Origin: Nocardia sp. NRRL S-836
GTDB taxonomy: Bacteria > Actinomycetota > Actinomycetes > Mycobacteriales > Pseudonocardiaceae
Reading direction: 5' to 3'
Assembly (NCBI RefSeq): GCF_001279525.1
Contig: NZ_LGDY01000125.1
Span: forward strand, 202,965 to 266,964
Length of the DNA stretch: 64,000 nt
Part shown: piece after piece, positions 45,952 to 54,893 of the stretch
How the letters are laid out: each line of letters opens with the position of its first letter
Position numbering within the stretch: position 1 is the stretch's first letter
The notes under the pieces: model-generated
Told to the model about the DNA's origin: nothing
Database searches by the model: none
The model's input: only the letters and a program-made list of their open reading frames with translations
Program-made: the position numbers and the translations under genes

Positions 45952-47449
45952 CGAGGTCGTCGAGCGTGGCGAGCGGCACCGGCCCGTTCGCCAGCACGAG
46001 GTCGTGGAACGCGCGGATGTCGAAGCGGTCGCCCAGCCGGGCGGCCGCTTCCGCGCGCACCCGCAGGATCTCCAGCCGCCCCACCATGTACGCGAGCGCC
46101 TGCCCGGGTGCCTCGATGTACCGGTCGATCTCGGAGTCGATCTCCGGCGCGGGCATCACGGTGTTCTCGCGCAGGTAGTCGACCGCCTTCTGGCGCGACC
46201 AGCCGAACGCGTGCAGGCCGGTGTCGACCACGAGCCGGCCCGCGCGCATCGCGTCGAGCGACAGCATGCCCAGCCGCTGCTCGTCGGACGAGTACAGCCC
46301 CATCTCGTCGGCCAGGCGCTCGGTGTACAGGCCCCAGCCTTCGAGGTAGGCATCGATGAACGCGAACTTGCGCACGTTGTGCAGCTCGGTCTCGGCGGCG
46401 ATCGTGAGCTGGAAGTGGTGGCCGGGGATCGCCTCGTGGAACGCCGTCACCTCCGACAGCGTGCGGCTGCGCTCGGTGGCGCCCAGCGGGTTCAGGAAGT
46501 AGATGCCGGGACGTGAGCCGTCCAGCGTGGCGTCCATGTAGTACGCGAGCGGCGCCACCTCGCGGTCGATCTCGGGCACGAACCGCACCTCGCACGGCGC
46601 CTGGGGCAGCCGCCCGAACCACCGCGGCGCGACGGCCTCCGCCCGCGCGACGGCCTCGACCGCGCTGGTGAGCATGTCGTTCTCGTTGTCCCACAACAGC
46701 TCTGTCCGCAGCCGCCGGAAGATCTCCGGCACGTCGGTGGTCCCCCACACCCGTGAGCCGATCTCCGCGTACTCCTCCCGCAGCCGCGCGACGAGGTCCA
46801 GCCCGAGCCGGTGCAGCTCGGCCGGGGTGTACGACGTGGTCGTGTAGTCGCGCACCAGGCGGGCGTAGTTCTGCTCGCCCTCGGGCAGCCAGCACAGCCC
46901 GGCCTGCTCGTCGTCGCGGCCGTCCACCGACAGCAGCACCTCGCGGAACCGCGCGAACGCCGGCCGCAGGTCCGCGTCGCCCTCCCACTCCTGCTTCGGC
47001 GAGGCCAGGAACCGCTCCACGTGCGCGGCGCCGTTGGCCACGTGCCTGCGCAACGGTTTGCGGTCGGTGTTCTGCAACCGCGCGGCGGCCTGGTCGAGGA
47101 ACCGCGGGATGGCGCCGAGCCGCTGCGAGAAGTCGACCTGGGAGGCCATCGCCAGCAGGCCCGCGACCGGTGCGCTCAGGCCGGCGGCGACGGTGTGCTC
47201 GACCAGCCGCGCGTCGATCCTGGTGATGATCGACTCGGCCTCGTGCCGGATCACCGCCCTGGTCACCGCGTCCTCGTCGCTGGTGTCGACGCGGCTCACG
47301 ATGTCGGCGAGCCGGGCGCGCAGGGCGGCGTGGCCGTCGACGCTGAGGTCGTCGAGCCGGTCGTCCCAGCCCGGTACGCCGACCATCGTCGCGAAGGTGG
47401 GCGAGAAGTCCATCATCGCCTGGAACGTCTCATCGGAGAGCGAAGTCAC
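45932..47449 (-). CDS. DUF885 family putative metalloprotein, copy 2
   Basis: 505 residues. The conserved HEAIPGHHFQ (zinc-type HExxxHH motif) and the C-terminal EAPGQALAYMVGRLEIL segment define DUF885, whose members are putative carboxypeptidase-like metalloenzymes. GAAGGA six bases before GTG 47449 sets the start, matching the paralogue's first residues; a GTG at 47473 overlapping the upstream stop is possible. It lies directly downstream of copy 1, and the pair clearly arose by tandem duplication. Confidence 0.85.
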   Translation of the reverse strand: MTSLSDETFQAMMDFSPTFATMVGVPGWDDRLDDLSVDGHAALRARLADIVSRVDTSDEDAVTRAVIRHEAESIITRIDARLVEHTVAAGLSAPVAGLLAMASQVDFSQRLGAIPRFLDQAAARLQNTDRKPLRRHVANGAAHVERFLASPKQEWEGDADLRPAFARFREVLLSVDGRDDEQAGLCWLPEGEQNYARLVRDYTTTSYTPAELHRLGLDLVARLREEYAEIGSRVWGTTDVPEIFRRLRTELLWDNENDMLTSAVEAVARAEAVAPRWFGRLPQAPCEVRFVPEIDREVAPLAYYMDATLDGSRPGIYFLNPLGATERSRTLSEVTAFHEAIPGHHFQLTIAAETELHNVRKFAFIDAYLEGWGLYTERLADEMGLYSSDEQRLGMLSLDAMRAGRLVVDTGLHAFGWSRQKAVDYLRENTVMPAPEIDSEIDRYIEAPGQALAYMVGRLEILRVRAEAAARLGDRFDIRAFHDLVLANGPVPLATLDDLVSSWTP

Positions 47450-47469
47450 GCCGTCCTTCTTAGCCGTGC

Positions 47470-48996
47470 TCACCGGCCGGCGCCAACGTATTCGCGCACG
47501 AGGTCGCCCAGGGTGCTCAGCGGGACCGGTCCGGTGCCCACCACGAGGTCGTGGAACGCGCGCACGTCGAACCGCTCCCCCAGCGCGGCCTCGGCCTCCG
47601 ACCGCAGCCGCTGGATCTCGATCCGCCCGACCATGTACGCCAGCGCCTGACCGGGCACCTCGATGTACCGGTCGACCTCGGACTGGATCTCCGGCTCGGG
47701 CATCACGGTGTTCTCGCGCAGGTGGTCGACCGCCTGCTGACGCGACCAGCCGAACGCGTGCAGGCCGGTGTCGACCACGAGCCGGGCCGCGCGCATCGCG
47801 TCCGCGGACAGCATCCCGAGGCGTTGCTCCTGCGACGAGTACAGGCCCATCTCGTCGGCCAGGCGTTCGGCGTAGAGGCCCCAGCCCTCCAGGTAGGCGT
47901 CGATCGACGCGTACTTGCGGAGGTCGGGCAGGTCGGTCTCGGCCGCGAGGGTCGTCTGCAGGTGGTGGCCGGGCACGCCCTCGTGGAACGCCGTCGTCTC
48001 CGCCTGGGTGCGGCTGCGTTCGGTGGCGCCCAACGGGTTCAGCCAGTAGGTGCCCGGCCGGCTGCCGTCCCGCGGCACCTCCAGGTAGTACGCGATCGGC
48101 GCGGTCGCGCGTTCGGACTCCTCGACGAGCCGGACCTCGCACCCGGCGCTCGGCAGCCGGCTGAACCACCGCGGCGCCACGGCCTCGGCCCGCGCGATCG
48201 CGTCGGCCGCACTGGTGACCATGTCGTTCTCGTTGTCCCACAACAGCTCTGTGCGCAACCGGCGGAAGATCTCCGGCACGTCGGTGGTCCCCCACACCCG
48301 CGCACCGACCTCCGCGTACTCCTCCCGCAACCGCGCGAGCAGGTCCAGCCCGAGCCGGTGCAGCTCGGCCGGGGTGTGGGAGGTGGTCGTGTAGTCGCCC
48401 ACCAGCTTGAGGTAGTTCGCCTCGCCCTCCGGCAACCAGCACAGTCCCGGCTGCTCGTCGTCGCGGCCGTCCACCGACAGCAGCACCTCGCGGAACCGCG
48501 CGAACGCCGGCCGCAGGTCCGCCTCGCCCTCCCACGGCTGGACCGAACCGGCCAGCAGCCCCGCGATCCGGTCGGCGCTGCTGCGCAGGTGCCGCCGCAA
48601 CGGCCGGCGTTCGGCGTCGAGCAGCCGCTCGCCCGCCTGGCCGAGGAAGCGCGGGAGCAGGTGCAGCCGCTTCGACATGTCGACCTGCGGTGCCATCGTG
48701 AGCAGCCGGTTGACCGGCGCGGCCAGCCCCTCGGCCACGGTGTGCTCGACCAGCCGCGCGTCGATCTGGTTGATGATCGCGGTCGCCTGGTGCCGGACCA
48801 CCGCGAGCGTGACCGGGTCCTCGTCGCTGGTCTCCGCCCGCACCAGGATCCCGGCGAGCCGGGCGCGCAGCTCCTGCTCACCGTCGGCGCCGAGGTCCTC
48901 GACCCGGTCGTCCCACCCGGAGAGCCCGAGCATCGAGGCGAAGATGGGGTCGCGGTCCATCGCGGCCCGGAACATGTCGTCTGCGAGAGAGGTCAC
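47470..48996 (-). CDS. DUF885 family putative metalloprotein, copy 1
   Basis: 508 residues, collinear with copy 2 throughout. The metal motif is HEGVPGHHLQ, and long stretches are nearly identical between copies (for example EGEADLRPAFARFREVLLS and WGTTDVPEIFRRLRTELLWD). No signal peptide. The GTG start at 48996 has TAGAAC about seven bases upstream. The reaction is unknown; peptide or ester hydrolysis is the usual guess for the family. Confidence 0.87.
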   Translation of the reverse strand: MTSLADDMFRAAMDRDPIFASMLGLSGWDDRVEDLGADGEQELRARLAGILVRAETSDEDPVTLAVVRHQATAIINQIDARLVEHTVAEGLAAPVNRLLTMAPQVDMSKRLHLLPRFLGQAGERLLDAERRPLRRHLRSSADRIAGLLAGSVQPWEGEADLRPAFARFREVLLSVDGRDDEQPGLCWLPEGEANYLKLVGDYTTTSHTPAELHRLGLDLLARLREEYAEVGARVWGTTDVPEIFRRLRTELLWDNENDMVTSAADAIARAEAVAPRWFSRLPSAGCEVRLVEESERATAPIAYYLEVPRDGSRPGTYWLNPLGATERSRTQAETTAFHEGVPGHHLQTTLAAETDLPDLRKYASIDAYLEGWGLYAERLADEMGLYSSQEQRLGMLSADAMRAARLVVDTGLHAFGWSRQQAVDHLRENTVMPEPEIQSEVDRYIEVPGQALAYMVGRIEIQRLRSEAEAALGERFDVRAFHDLVVGTGPVPLSTLGDLVREYVGAGR

Positions 48997-49006
48997 ACGT
49001 CGAGTT

Positions 49007-50053
49007 CTAGCCGCGGCTGAAGCGCCGCGCCAGCGAGTTGACGGCGTCGAGCAGCTCCTCGTTCAGCCTGCGCACGACCTCACCGGCCGGTTCCGCCGTC
49101 GCGAGCGGGTAGGTGGTGCCCGCCCACAGCGACATGACCTCCAGCTCACCGGTGGCGCGCACCGGCCTCGTGAGGTGGTGCACGTTCGGGTACGCGGCGG
49201 GTGCGTGCGGGGTGTGCTCGATCAGGAACCGGTTCACCAGACCGCGTGCCGGGCGTCCGCTGAACGCGCGGGTCAGCGCCGTCCTGCGGGCGCCTTCGCG
49301 CAACGCCTCCCGTTGCGGCGCGGCGGTTCCGGCCTCCGGGCAGCCGAGGAACGCGGTGCCCAGCTGGGCCGCCACCGCTCCCGCCGCGAGCACGGCGGCG
49401 ACGTCCGCGCCGTGCACCAGGCCGCCGGTCGCGATCACCGGCAGGTCGACCGCGCCCTGGACCAGCCGCAGCGCCGCCAGCGTGCCGTAGAGCTCGCCAC
49501 CGCCGGGCGAGATGCCGTCGTCGGTGAACGTGCCGCGGTGCCCGCCCGCGTCCGATCCCTGCACGCACAGCACGTCCGCGCCGACCTGCTGCGCCTGCCG
49601 CGCCTCGCTCGGAGTCGTGACCGTGACGACGACGGTCGTGCCCGCCGCCTTGAACCGCTGCACGTCATCGGCGTCGGGCAGCCCGAACGTGAACGACACC
49701 ACCGGTACCCGCAACGCCAGCACCAGTTCGAGCTTCGCGCCGTAGTTGTCGTCGTCCCAGCGTGGATCGCCCGGCACCGCACCGACCTTGTCCGCGCACT
49801 GGGTCACCCGCCGCACGTACGACGAGATGTCCGCTGTCGGCCGGGTGCCGGGCACGAACAGGTTGACCCCGAACGGCGCCGAGGTCAGCTCCCGGGTGCG
49901 CTTGATCTTCTCCGCGAGCTGCTCGACCGTGACGTACCCGGCCGCCAGGAACCCGAGCCCTCCGGCGTCGCTCACCGCGGCGGCCAGCTCGGGGGTGGAG
50001 GCGCCACCCGCCATGGGCGCGGCGATCACGGGCACGGCCAGCGTGTGGAACAT
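49007..50053 (-). CDS. nitronate monooxygenase (NMO/2-nitropropane dioxygenase family)
   Basis: 348 residues, FMN-dependent TIM barrel: VIAAPMAGGASTPELAAAVSDAGGLGFLAAGY, VQGSDAGGHRGTF with the conserved His, and VIATGGLVHGADVAAVLAAGAVAAQLGTAFL for phosphate binding. It oxidises nitronates such as propionate 3-nitronate. TAGGTT lies six bases before the ATG, so it is leaderless. Confidence 0.9.
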   Translation of the reverse strand: MFHTLAVPVIAAPMAGGASTPELAAAVSDAGGLGFLAAGYVTVEQLAEKIKRTRELTSAPFGVNLFVPGTRPTADISSYVRRVTQCADKVGAVPGDPRWDDDNYGAKLELVLALRVPVVSFTFGLPDADDVQRFKAAGTTVVVTVTTPSEARQAQQVGADVLCVQGSDAGGHRGTFTDDGISPGGGELYGTLAALRLVQGAVDLPVIATGGLVHGADVAAVLAAGAVAAQLGTAFLGCPEAGTAAPQREALREGARRTALTRAFSGRPARGLVNRFLIEHTPHAPAAYPNVHHLTRPVRATGELEVMSLWAGTTYPLATAEPAGEVVRRLNEELLDAVNSLARRFSRG

Positions 50054-50166
50054 GAGCTCAACCTAGTTGGACCGGCCGGTGGATGCCCGGTGAAGTGGCT
50101 GTGTCCTTGATGACGCAAGGGACGCAGTTCACCTGCCGGTCATGCCGGTGGGTGACACTCCCGGCC

Positions 50167-51300
50167 GTGAAACGCCGCAGTCTGCTCAAAGCCGCCGCCG
50201 GGTCGGTGCTGCTGTCCGCCGCACCGGGAGTCGCCCTCGGCACGACCGGCGTGGGCCGGCGGGTGTACGTGGTCGTGGTCGACGGGCTGCGACCGGACGA
50301 GGTGGGGACCGCGCTGACGCCGAACCTCGTCGCGCTGCGGGCGAACGGCACGTACTTCCCGCGCGCCCGGTCGGCGCCGGCCGTGGGAACGATCCCGCAC
50401 CACGTGATGATGATGACCGGGGTGCGGCCCGACCGAGGCGGGGTGTCCGCGGACACGATCTTCGACCGCGCCAGGGGCGTGGTGCGCACGCTCGGCCGCG
50501 CGAGCGACCTGACCTTTCCCACGGTGCTGGAACGGTTGCCGGCACTGGGTTTCCGCACGGGTTCCGTGCTGCCGAAGGAGAACCTGCGCGGCGTGTTCGG
50601 CGCGCGGGCGTCGTACCGCTGGGAGCCGGGACCGCCGGTCGAGGGGAACGCGCCGGACGCGTTCACCTCGCACGCGCTGCACGCCATGATCGACGAGGCC
50701 GACCCCGACCTGGTGCTCGTGCACTTCGGCGACCACGACCGGGAGGGCGGTCTCGGGCGTCCGCTGGCCGTGCGGACGGCGGACGAGCAGCTGGGCAAGC
50801 TGGTCCGGCACCTCGAAGCCTCCGGCCGGTGGGAACGGTCCGTGCTCGTCGTCACCGCGGACCACCCGGTGGACCGGTCGTCACCGGACGGGTCGCTGCG
50901 GGGTCGTCTTGACGCGGATGCGTTGCTGCGCAACAGGGTCGTCATCGCCGAGAACGCCGGTGCCGACCTGGTGTCCTGGACCGGGCCCGCCTCGGACCGC
51001 GACCTGGCGCTGCGGCACCTGGAGTCGGTGGTGTCACGGGCGCCCGGCGTGCTGTCGGTGCACCGGCCGGCCGAGCTGCGGCTCGGTCCGGACGCCGGCG
51101 ACCTGGTGGTGCTCCGCGAGGCAGGGCGGCACCTCGCCGCGCCGGCACCGGTCCCGTTGCTCGTCGCGGGCGGTGATCCGGTGGTGGGGCGCGGGGTCTC
51201 CGCCACGCCGGTGTCCACTGTGGATGTCGCACCGACGGTGGGGAGGCTGTTCGGCCTCCCCGAGCCGCCGGGCGGTTATGACGGGCAGTCCGTCATCTGA
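50167..51300 (+). CDS. exported alkaline phosphatase/phosphodiesterase superfamily protein (Tat signal)
   Basis: 377 residues. VKRRSLLKAAAGSVLLSAAPG is a short twin-arginine-type signal. The mature domain has VVVVDGLRPDEV, TIPHHVMMMTGVRPDRGG, FGDHDREGG and VTADHP, the scattered metal-binding Asp/His residues of the type I phosphodiesterase/alkaline phosphatase fold. The substrate is unknown. GTG 50167 places the Tat motif at the N terminus; GACACT lies seven bases upstream. It is convergent with the chitinase gene. Confidence 0.82.
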   Translation: MKRRSLLKAAAGSVLLSAAPGVALGTTGVGRRVYVVVVDGLRPDEVGTALTPNLVALRANGTYFPRARSAPAVGTIPHHVMMMTGVRPDRGGVSADTIFDRARGVVRTLGRASDLTFPTVLERLPALGFRTGSVLPKENLRGVFGARASYRWEPGPPVEGNAPDAFTSHALHAMIDEADPDLVLVHFGDHDREGGLGRPLAVRTADEQLGKLVRHLEASGRWERSVLVVTADHPVDRSSPDGSLRGRLDADALLRNRVVIAENAGADLVSWTGPASDRDLALRHLESVVSRAPGVLSVHRPAELRLGPDAGDLVVLREAGRHLAAPAPVPLLVAGGDPVVGRGVSATPVSTVDVAPTVGRLFGLPEPPGGYDGQSVI

Positions 51301-51313
51301 GCCGGACCATCAT

Positions 51314-52789
51314 CTAGGGCAGGGAGTCCAGATGAGGGGCGACCGTGTTGGCGAACTGCCAGTTGTTGGAGGCGTCCCAGTTGATCGACCACGTCATGGC
51401 GCCGCGGATCGACGGCCAGGTCGTGCTCGGCTTGAACGTCCCGCAGTTCGTGCCGCGGGCCAGGCAGCTGAGCGCGTTGTTGACGTTGGCCGGCGACTGG
51501 TAGCCACCACCGGCGCCCGACGGTGACGCGGGCAGGCCGAGGCCGACCTGGTCGGCGCGCAGGCCGCTCTGCAGCTGGATGCACGCGAGCGCGGTCAGGA
51601 AGTTGACCGTGCCCTGGCTGTAGACCTGCCCGTCGCAGCCGAGCATCGCGCCGGAGTTGTAGTACTGCATGTTGACGACGGTCAGGATGTCCTTGGTGGC
51701 CAGCGCCAGCTTGAAGTACTCGGCGTTGACGTTCTGCATGTCGATCGTCTGCGGCGCCATCGTGATGACGGTGCCGCCGCCGGCGTGGATGCTGCGCAGC
51801 GCCTGCGCCATGTAGGTGGCGTTGACGCCGTTCTCCAGGTCGATGTCGACGCCGTTGAAGCCGTAGGTGGAGATCAGCGACTTGACGCTGTTGGCGAAGT
51901 TGGTCGCCGCCGTGGAGTTGCCGACGCTGATCGTGCCCTTCTCACCGCCGACGGAGATGATCACCTTCTGGCCGCGGGCCTGCACGGTCTTGACGTCGGC
52001 GCGGAACTGCGCGTCGGTGTAACCGCCGAGCTGGCTGCTCAGGCCGGGGTCGAGGTTGAAAGCGACCTGGCCCTGCGTGGCCGTCGCATCGGCGAACGAC
52101 ACCGCGATGATGTCGTAGGTGGTGGGCACGTCCGACAGGCGCAGAGCGCGCGCACCGTTGTAGAAGTTCTGCCAGTAGCCCGTGAGCACGTGCTTGGGCA
52201 GGCCGGTGTTCGGCGGGTTGCTGGTCGTGGTGGTGGTAGTGGTCGTCGTTGTCGTGGTGGTGGTGGTGGTCGACGTGGTGGTGCTCGTGGTCGTCGGCGG
52301 CGTGCCGGGACCGTCAAGGCTCACGTCGTCGGCGTAGTAGGCGGTCTGGCCGTACCAGCCGTGCAGGTAGATCGTCACGCTGGTGGCACTGCCGGACGTG
52401 AAGTCGAGGGTGAGCTGGGTGAAGCTGCTCGAGCCGGGCGTCCAGGTGTTCTTCTCCACCCCGCCGGTGACGCCCAGGTAGACGTAGCTGCCCTGCACCC
52501 ACGCCGACAGCTTGTAGGCCGTGTTCGGCTGCACCGAGACGGTCTGCTGGCACTGTGCCTTGCTCTGGCCCGCGGGAGCGCCCTGCAACGCGTAGCTGCC
52601 GGTGCGCTTGGTGCCGGAAGTGGCGCTGGTGCCCTCGGTGCACGTCCAGCCGCTCAGGTTGCCGGCCTCGAACCCGCTGTTGGCGGCGAGGTTCGCCGCG
52701 GCGGCACTGCCGTTGATCACCAACACCAGACCGGCACAGGCGATGAACGCGGACAGCAGCGCGATCGCTGCTCGTCTGGTCTTGGACAT
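51314..52789 (-). CDS. secreted GH18 chitinase with N-terminal carbohydrate-binding module
   Basis: 491 residues: signal peptide (1 to about 32), a beta-sandwich binding module (about 36-160; NSGFEAGNLSGWTC), a polythreonine/serine linker (about 163-190) and a GH18 barrel with ISVGGEKG and FNGVDIDLEN, in which the DxxDxDxE glutamate (about 318) is the acid catalyst. It should release chitobiose from chitin outside the cell. GGAGG six bases before ATG 52789 fixes the start. A DasR-like operator lies upstream. Confidence 0.94.
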   Translation of the reverse strand: MSKTRRAAIALLSAFIACAGLVLVINGSAAAANLAANSGFEAGNLSGWTCTEGTSATSGTKRTGSYALQGAPAGQSKAQCQQTVSVQPNTAYKLSAWVQGSYVYLGVTGGVEKNTWTPGSSSFTQLTLDFTSGSATSVTIYLHGWYGQTAYYADDVSLDGPGTPPTTTSTTTSTTTTTTTTTTTTTTTTSNPPNTGLPKHVLTGYWQNFYNGARALRLSDVPTTYDIIAVSFADATATQGQVAFNLDPGLSSQLGGYTDAQFRADVKTVQARGQKVIISVGGEKGTISVGNSTAATNFANSVKSLISTYGFNGVDIDLENGVNATYMAQALRSIHAGGGTVITMAPQTIDMQNVNAEYFKLALATKDILTVVNMQYYNSGAMLGCDGQVYSQGTVNFLTALACIQLQSGLRADQVGLGLPASPSGAGGGYQSPANVNNALSCLARGTNCGTFKPSTTWPSIRGAMTWSINWDASNNWQFANTVAPHLDSLP

Positions 52790-52837
52790 GGTCCACCTCC
52801 ACACATCATGCGGCGGCCATGTTGTGAGTGGACTAAA

Positions 52838-52853
52838 AATGGACTAGACCACT
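52838..52853 (-). promoter_or_regulatory. DasR-responsive element (dre)-like operator of the chitinase gene
   Basis: AATGGACTAGACCACT on the plus strand reads AGTGGTCTAGTCCATT toward the gene, close to the dre consensus AGTGGTCTAGACCACT. TGGACTA is repeated at 52829 and 52840, eleven bases apart, like the direct repeats at Streptomyces chitinase promoters. Confidence 0.75.
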
Positions 52854-52874
52854 GCACTTGGTCAAGCCCTGGTT

Positions 52875-52880
52875 TAGCTT
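52875..52880 (+). promoter_or_regulatory. -10 element of a leaderless promoter
   Basis: TAGCTT lies six bases before the GTG at 52887. Confidence 0.5.
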
Positions 52881-52886
52881 GGGGCC

Positions 52887-53318
52887 GTGTTCACCCTCGA
52901 AGACGCGGTCGCGATCGCCACCGCCGCCCACGACGGCCAGGTCGACAAGTCGGGCCGGCCGTACATCGGGCACCCGCTGCGCGTGATGGCCGCCGTGACG
53001 GGCGAGCACGAGCAGATGGCCGCCGTCCTGCACGACGTCGTCGAGGACACCGAGGTCACGGCCGCGGACCTGCTCGCCGGCGGCTGCCCGCCCGAGGTCG
53101 TCGACGCGGTCGTGGCGCTGTCACACCTGCCGGACGAACCGCAGGAGGACTACCTGCGCCGCGTCGCCGCCAACCCGCTGGCCGTCACGGTGAAGCGCGC
53201 GGACATCGGCGACAACCTCTCGCCGGCCCGGATCGCCCGCCTCGACGCCGCCACGCAAGATCGCTTGAAGGCCAAGTACGCGCAGGCGCTGAGGTTGCTC
53301 GACAAGTTCGTGAGATAG
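52887..53318 (+). CDS. HD-domain protein, small (p)ppGpp hydrolase-like
   Basis: 143 residues. AAHDGQVDKSGRPYIGHPLRV and AAVLHDVVEDTEV carry the H...HD metal motif found in the hydrolase half of RelA/SpoT and in Mesh1-type enzymes, and VKRADIGDNL matches the later Asp. No synthetase domain is present. It may degrade (p)ppGpp or a related nucleotide; this is inferred from motifs. Leaderless GTG start. Confidence 0.85.
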   Translation: MFTLEDAVAIATAAHDGQVDKSGRPYIGHPLRVMAAVTGEHEQMAAVLHDVVEDTEVTAADLLAGGCPPEVVDAVVALSHLPDEPQEDYLRRVAANPLAVTVKRADIGDNLSPARIARLDAATQDRLKAKYAQALRLLDKFVR

Positions 53319-53391
53319 CCGACTTCTTCATCGGTACAGATGCCGTGAGCAGGGTGTATTATCGAATCGTAACCAAGATTGGAAGGACGCG

Positions 53392-53619
53392 ATGACCCGC
53401 CACGACCTGTCCGTGAAGTCCCTGCGCTCGAGCCTGGCGACCCGCCGTGACGCTCGGCTGAAGCGCCAGAGCCTGGAGCGGCAGCTGGCCAGCTACACCT
53501 CCGAGAGCGACCGCCTCGAACTGGACGCCATCCTCTCCCGCCACAGCGCGGACGAGACGACCGAGCTCCGTTCGATCATCAACCGGCAGGCCATGGATCG
53601 GCTGATCCGCACCGCCTGA
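53392..53619 (+). CDS. small hypothetical protein, basic and helical
   Basis: 75 residues, rich in Arg, Ser and Leu (RSSLATRRDARLKRQSLERQLASYTSESDRLELDAIL), probably helical or coiled-coil. A GGAAGGA ribosome binding site precedes the ATG, and an intrinsic terminator follows, so it is a separate gene. I do not recognise its function. Confidence 0.75.
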   Translation: MTRHDLSVKSLRSSLATRRDARLKRQSLERQLASYTSESDRLELDAILSRHSADETTELRSIINRQAMDRLIRTA

Positions 53620-53633
53620 CCGGTACATGTGTG

Positions 53634-53666
53634 GGCCACCCCCGGCAACGACGCCGCGGGTGGCCT
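53634..53666 (+). terminator. intrinsic terminator
   Basis: GGCCACCC (53634-53641) pairs with GGGTGGCC (53658-53665), followed by TTTGCGTTT. It lies 15 bases after the small protein gene and just after the stop of the convergent methyltransferase gene. Confidence 0.75.
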
Positions 53667-53682
53667 TTGCGTTTCCGGGTTC

Positions 53683-54297
53683 CTAGTACAGCCGCTTGAC
53701 GGTCAGGACGTTGTCCTTGCGCGCTTCCCGCTGACCGTCGGGCCCGACGAGCGGCCGTTCGACCACGTCGTCGGTGATGACGATCCAGTTGTCGGCGAGC
53801 TTGAGGTGGTCGAGCACGTCCTTCGTCGTCGGGAAGTAGTGGTCGCGGTGCTCCGACCACGACGGCGCCCCGGCGTGCCCGCCGATGACCAGCACCCCAC
53901 CCGGCGCGACCGCCCGTGCGGCCCGCCCGAGGATGCTGTCGCGCTCCCCGTCCTCCTCGACCGGCGAGTGCAGGAACTGCGCGCTGACCAGGTCGTACTC
54001 CCCCTCCGGGAACGTCTCCTTCAGGTCGTGCCGCTCCACGGAGATCTCCACGCCGGCGTCCCGCGCGTGCCGGAGCGCCCGGTCCAGCGCCACCTGCGAC
54101 ACGTCGACACCGAGCACCCGCCACCCCCTGCTCGCGAGCCACACGGCGTCACCGCCCTCGGCGCACCCGAGGTCGAGCGCGCTGCCCGGTTCGAGGTGCT
54201 CGGTCTCGCGCACCAGCAACGGGTTCGGCTTGCCGGACCACACCTGGTCCCGCTCGGAGTAGAAGGCTTCCCAGAACTCCTGCGCAGTCGTCGTCAT
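53683..54297 (-). CDS. SAM-dependent methyltransferase (class I)
   Basis: 204 residues. The SAM-binding motif is SALDLGCAEGGDAVWLASRGWRVLGVDVS (about 42-70), followed by YDLVSAQFLHSPVEE and a C-terminal beta-strand region. It is of the thiopurine/TehB-like length. ATG 54297 is chosen; a GTG three codons upstream is possible. The substrate is unknown. Confidence 0.85.
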   Translation of the reverse strand: MTTTAQEFWEAFYSERDQVWSGKPNPLLVRETEHLEPGSALDLGCAEGGDAVWLASRGWRVLGVDVSQVALDRALRHARDAGVEISVERHDLKETFPEGEYDLVSAQFLHSPVEEDGERDSILGRAARAVAPGGVLVIGGHAGAPSWSEHRDHYFPTTKDVLDHLKLADNWIVITDDVVERPLVGPDGQREARKDNVLTVKRLY

Positions 54298-54335
54298 GCC
54301 GTTCACGATGCTGCGCGCTGTGCCGTAGTGGCAAA

Positions 54336-54803
54336 CTATGTTGCTGATCCGGCAACAGCAGCGCCCGGACCGGCCAGCGGATCGACGTCACTGGGACCCA
54401 TCGGCTCACCGCAGTGGCTGCACCGCAGCTCGACCTGCGCGATCTCCCCGCAGGCGTGGTGCCGGTACAGCACAGGGGGGCCGGCCTCCCCCGCCAGCCA
54501 CCGGTCACCCCAGGCCGTCATGACCATGAGCAGGCTCACGAGCTCGACCCCCTTCTGCGTCAGCACGTACTCGTAGCGCGGCCGCTTGTCGTAGGGCCGC
54601 CGTTCGAGCACACCCTGCTCCACCAGGTGGTTCAGTCGTTCCGTCAGCACCTTGCGGGAGATCCCGAGGTCGCCCTGGATCTGCTCGAACCGGCTCATCC
54701 CGACCCAGACGTCCCGCAGGATCAGCGGCGACCACGGCTCCCCGACGACGTCCAGCGTGCGCGCGATGGAACACGCCATGTCACCGAAGCTCGTCCGTTG
54801 CAT
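54336..54803 (-). CDS. HxlR-family transcriptional regulator
   Basis: 155 residues. The HxlR winged helix is clear: CSIARTLDVVGEPWSPLILRDVW and FEQIQGDLGISRKVLTERLNHLVEQGVLERRPY. The C-terminal tail has HHACGEIAQVELRCSHCGEPM, a three-cysteine zinc- or redox-type element. TAGGGT lies six bases before the ATG (leaderless). It is divergent from the reductase gene and most likely controls both. Confidence 0.92.
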   Translation of the reverse strand: MQRTSFGDMACSIARTLDVVGEPWSPLILRDVWVGMSRFEQIQGDLGISRKVLTERLNHLVEQGVLERRPYDKRPRYEYVLTQKGVELVSLLMVMTAWGDRWLAGEAGPPVLYRHHACGEIAQVELRCSHCGEPMGPSDVDPLAGPGAAVAGSAT

Positions 54804-54824
54804 GCCACCACCCTAGCAATTGGG

Positions 54825-54876
54825 GTTCCCTCAAGGAACTGACACCTGCTACGGTTCCTGAGTCTCTTGAAGGAAC
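54825..54876. promoter_or_regulatory. two GTTCC/GGAAC operator-like dyads between divergent genes
   Basis: GTTCCCTCAAGGAAC (54825-54839) is a palindrome with a 5-base centre. A second pair, GTTCC (54854-54858) and GGAAC (54872-54876), has a longer centre. AAGGAACT is directly repeated in both. TACGGT at 54850-54855 may be the -10 box of the reductase gene, placed between them. Confidence 0.65.
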
Positions 54877-54893
54877 TCAAAAGGAGCCGCCCG

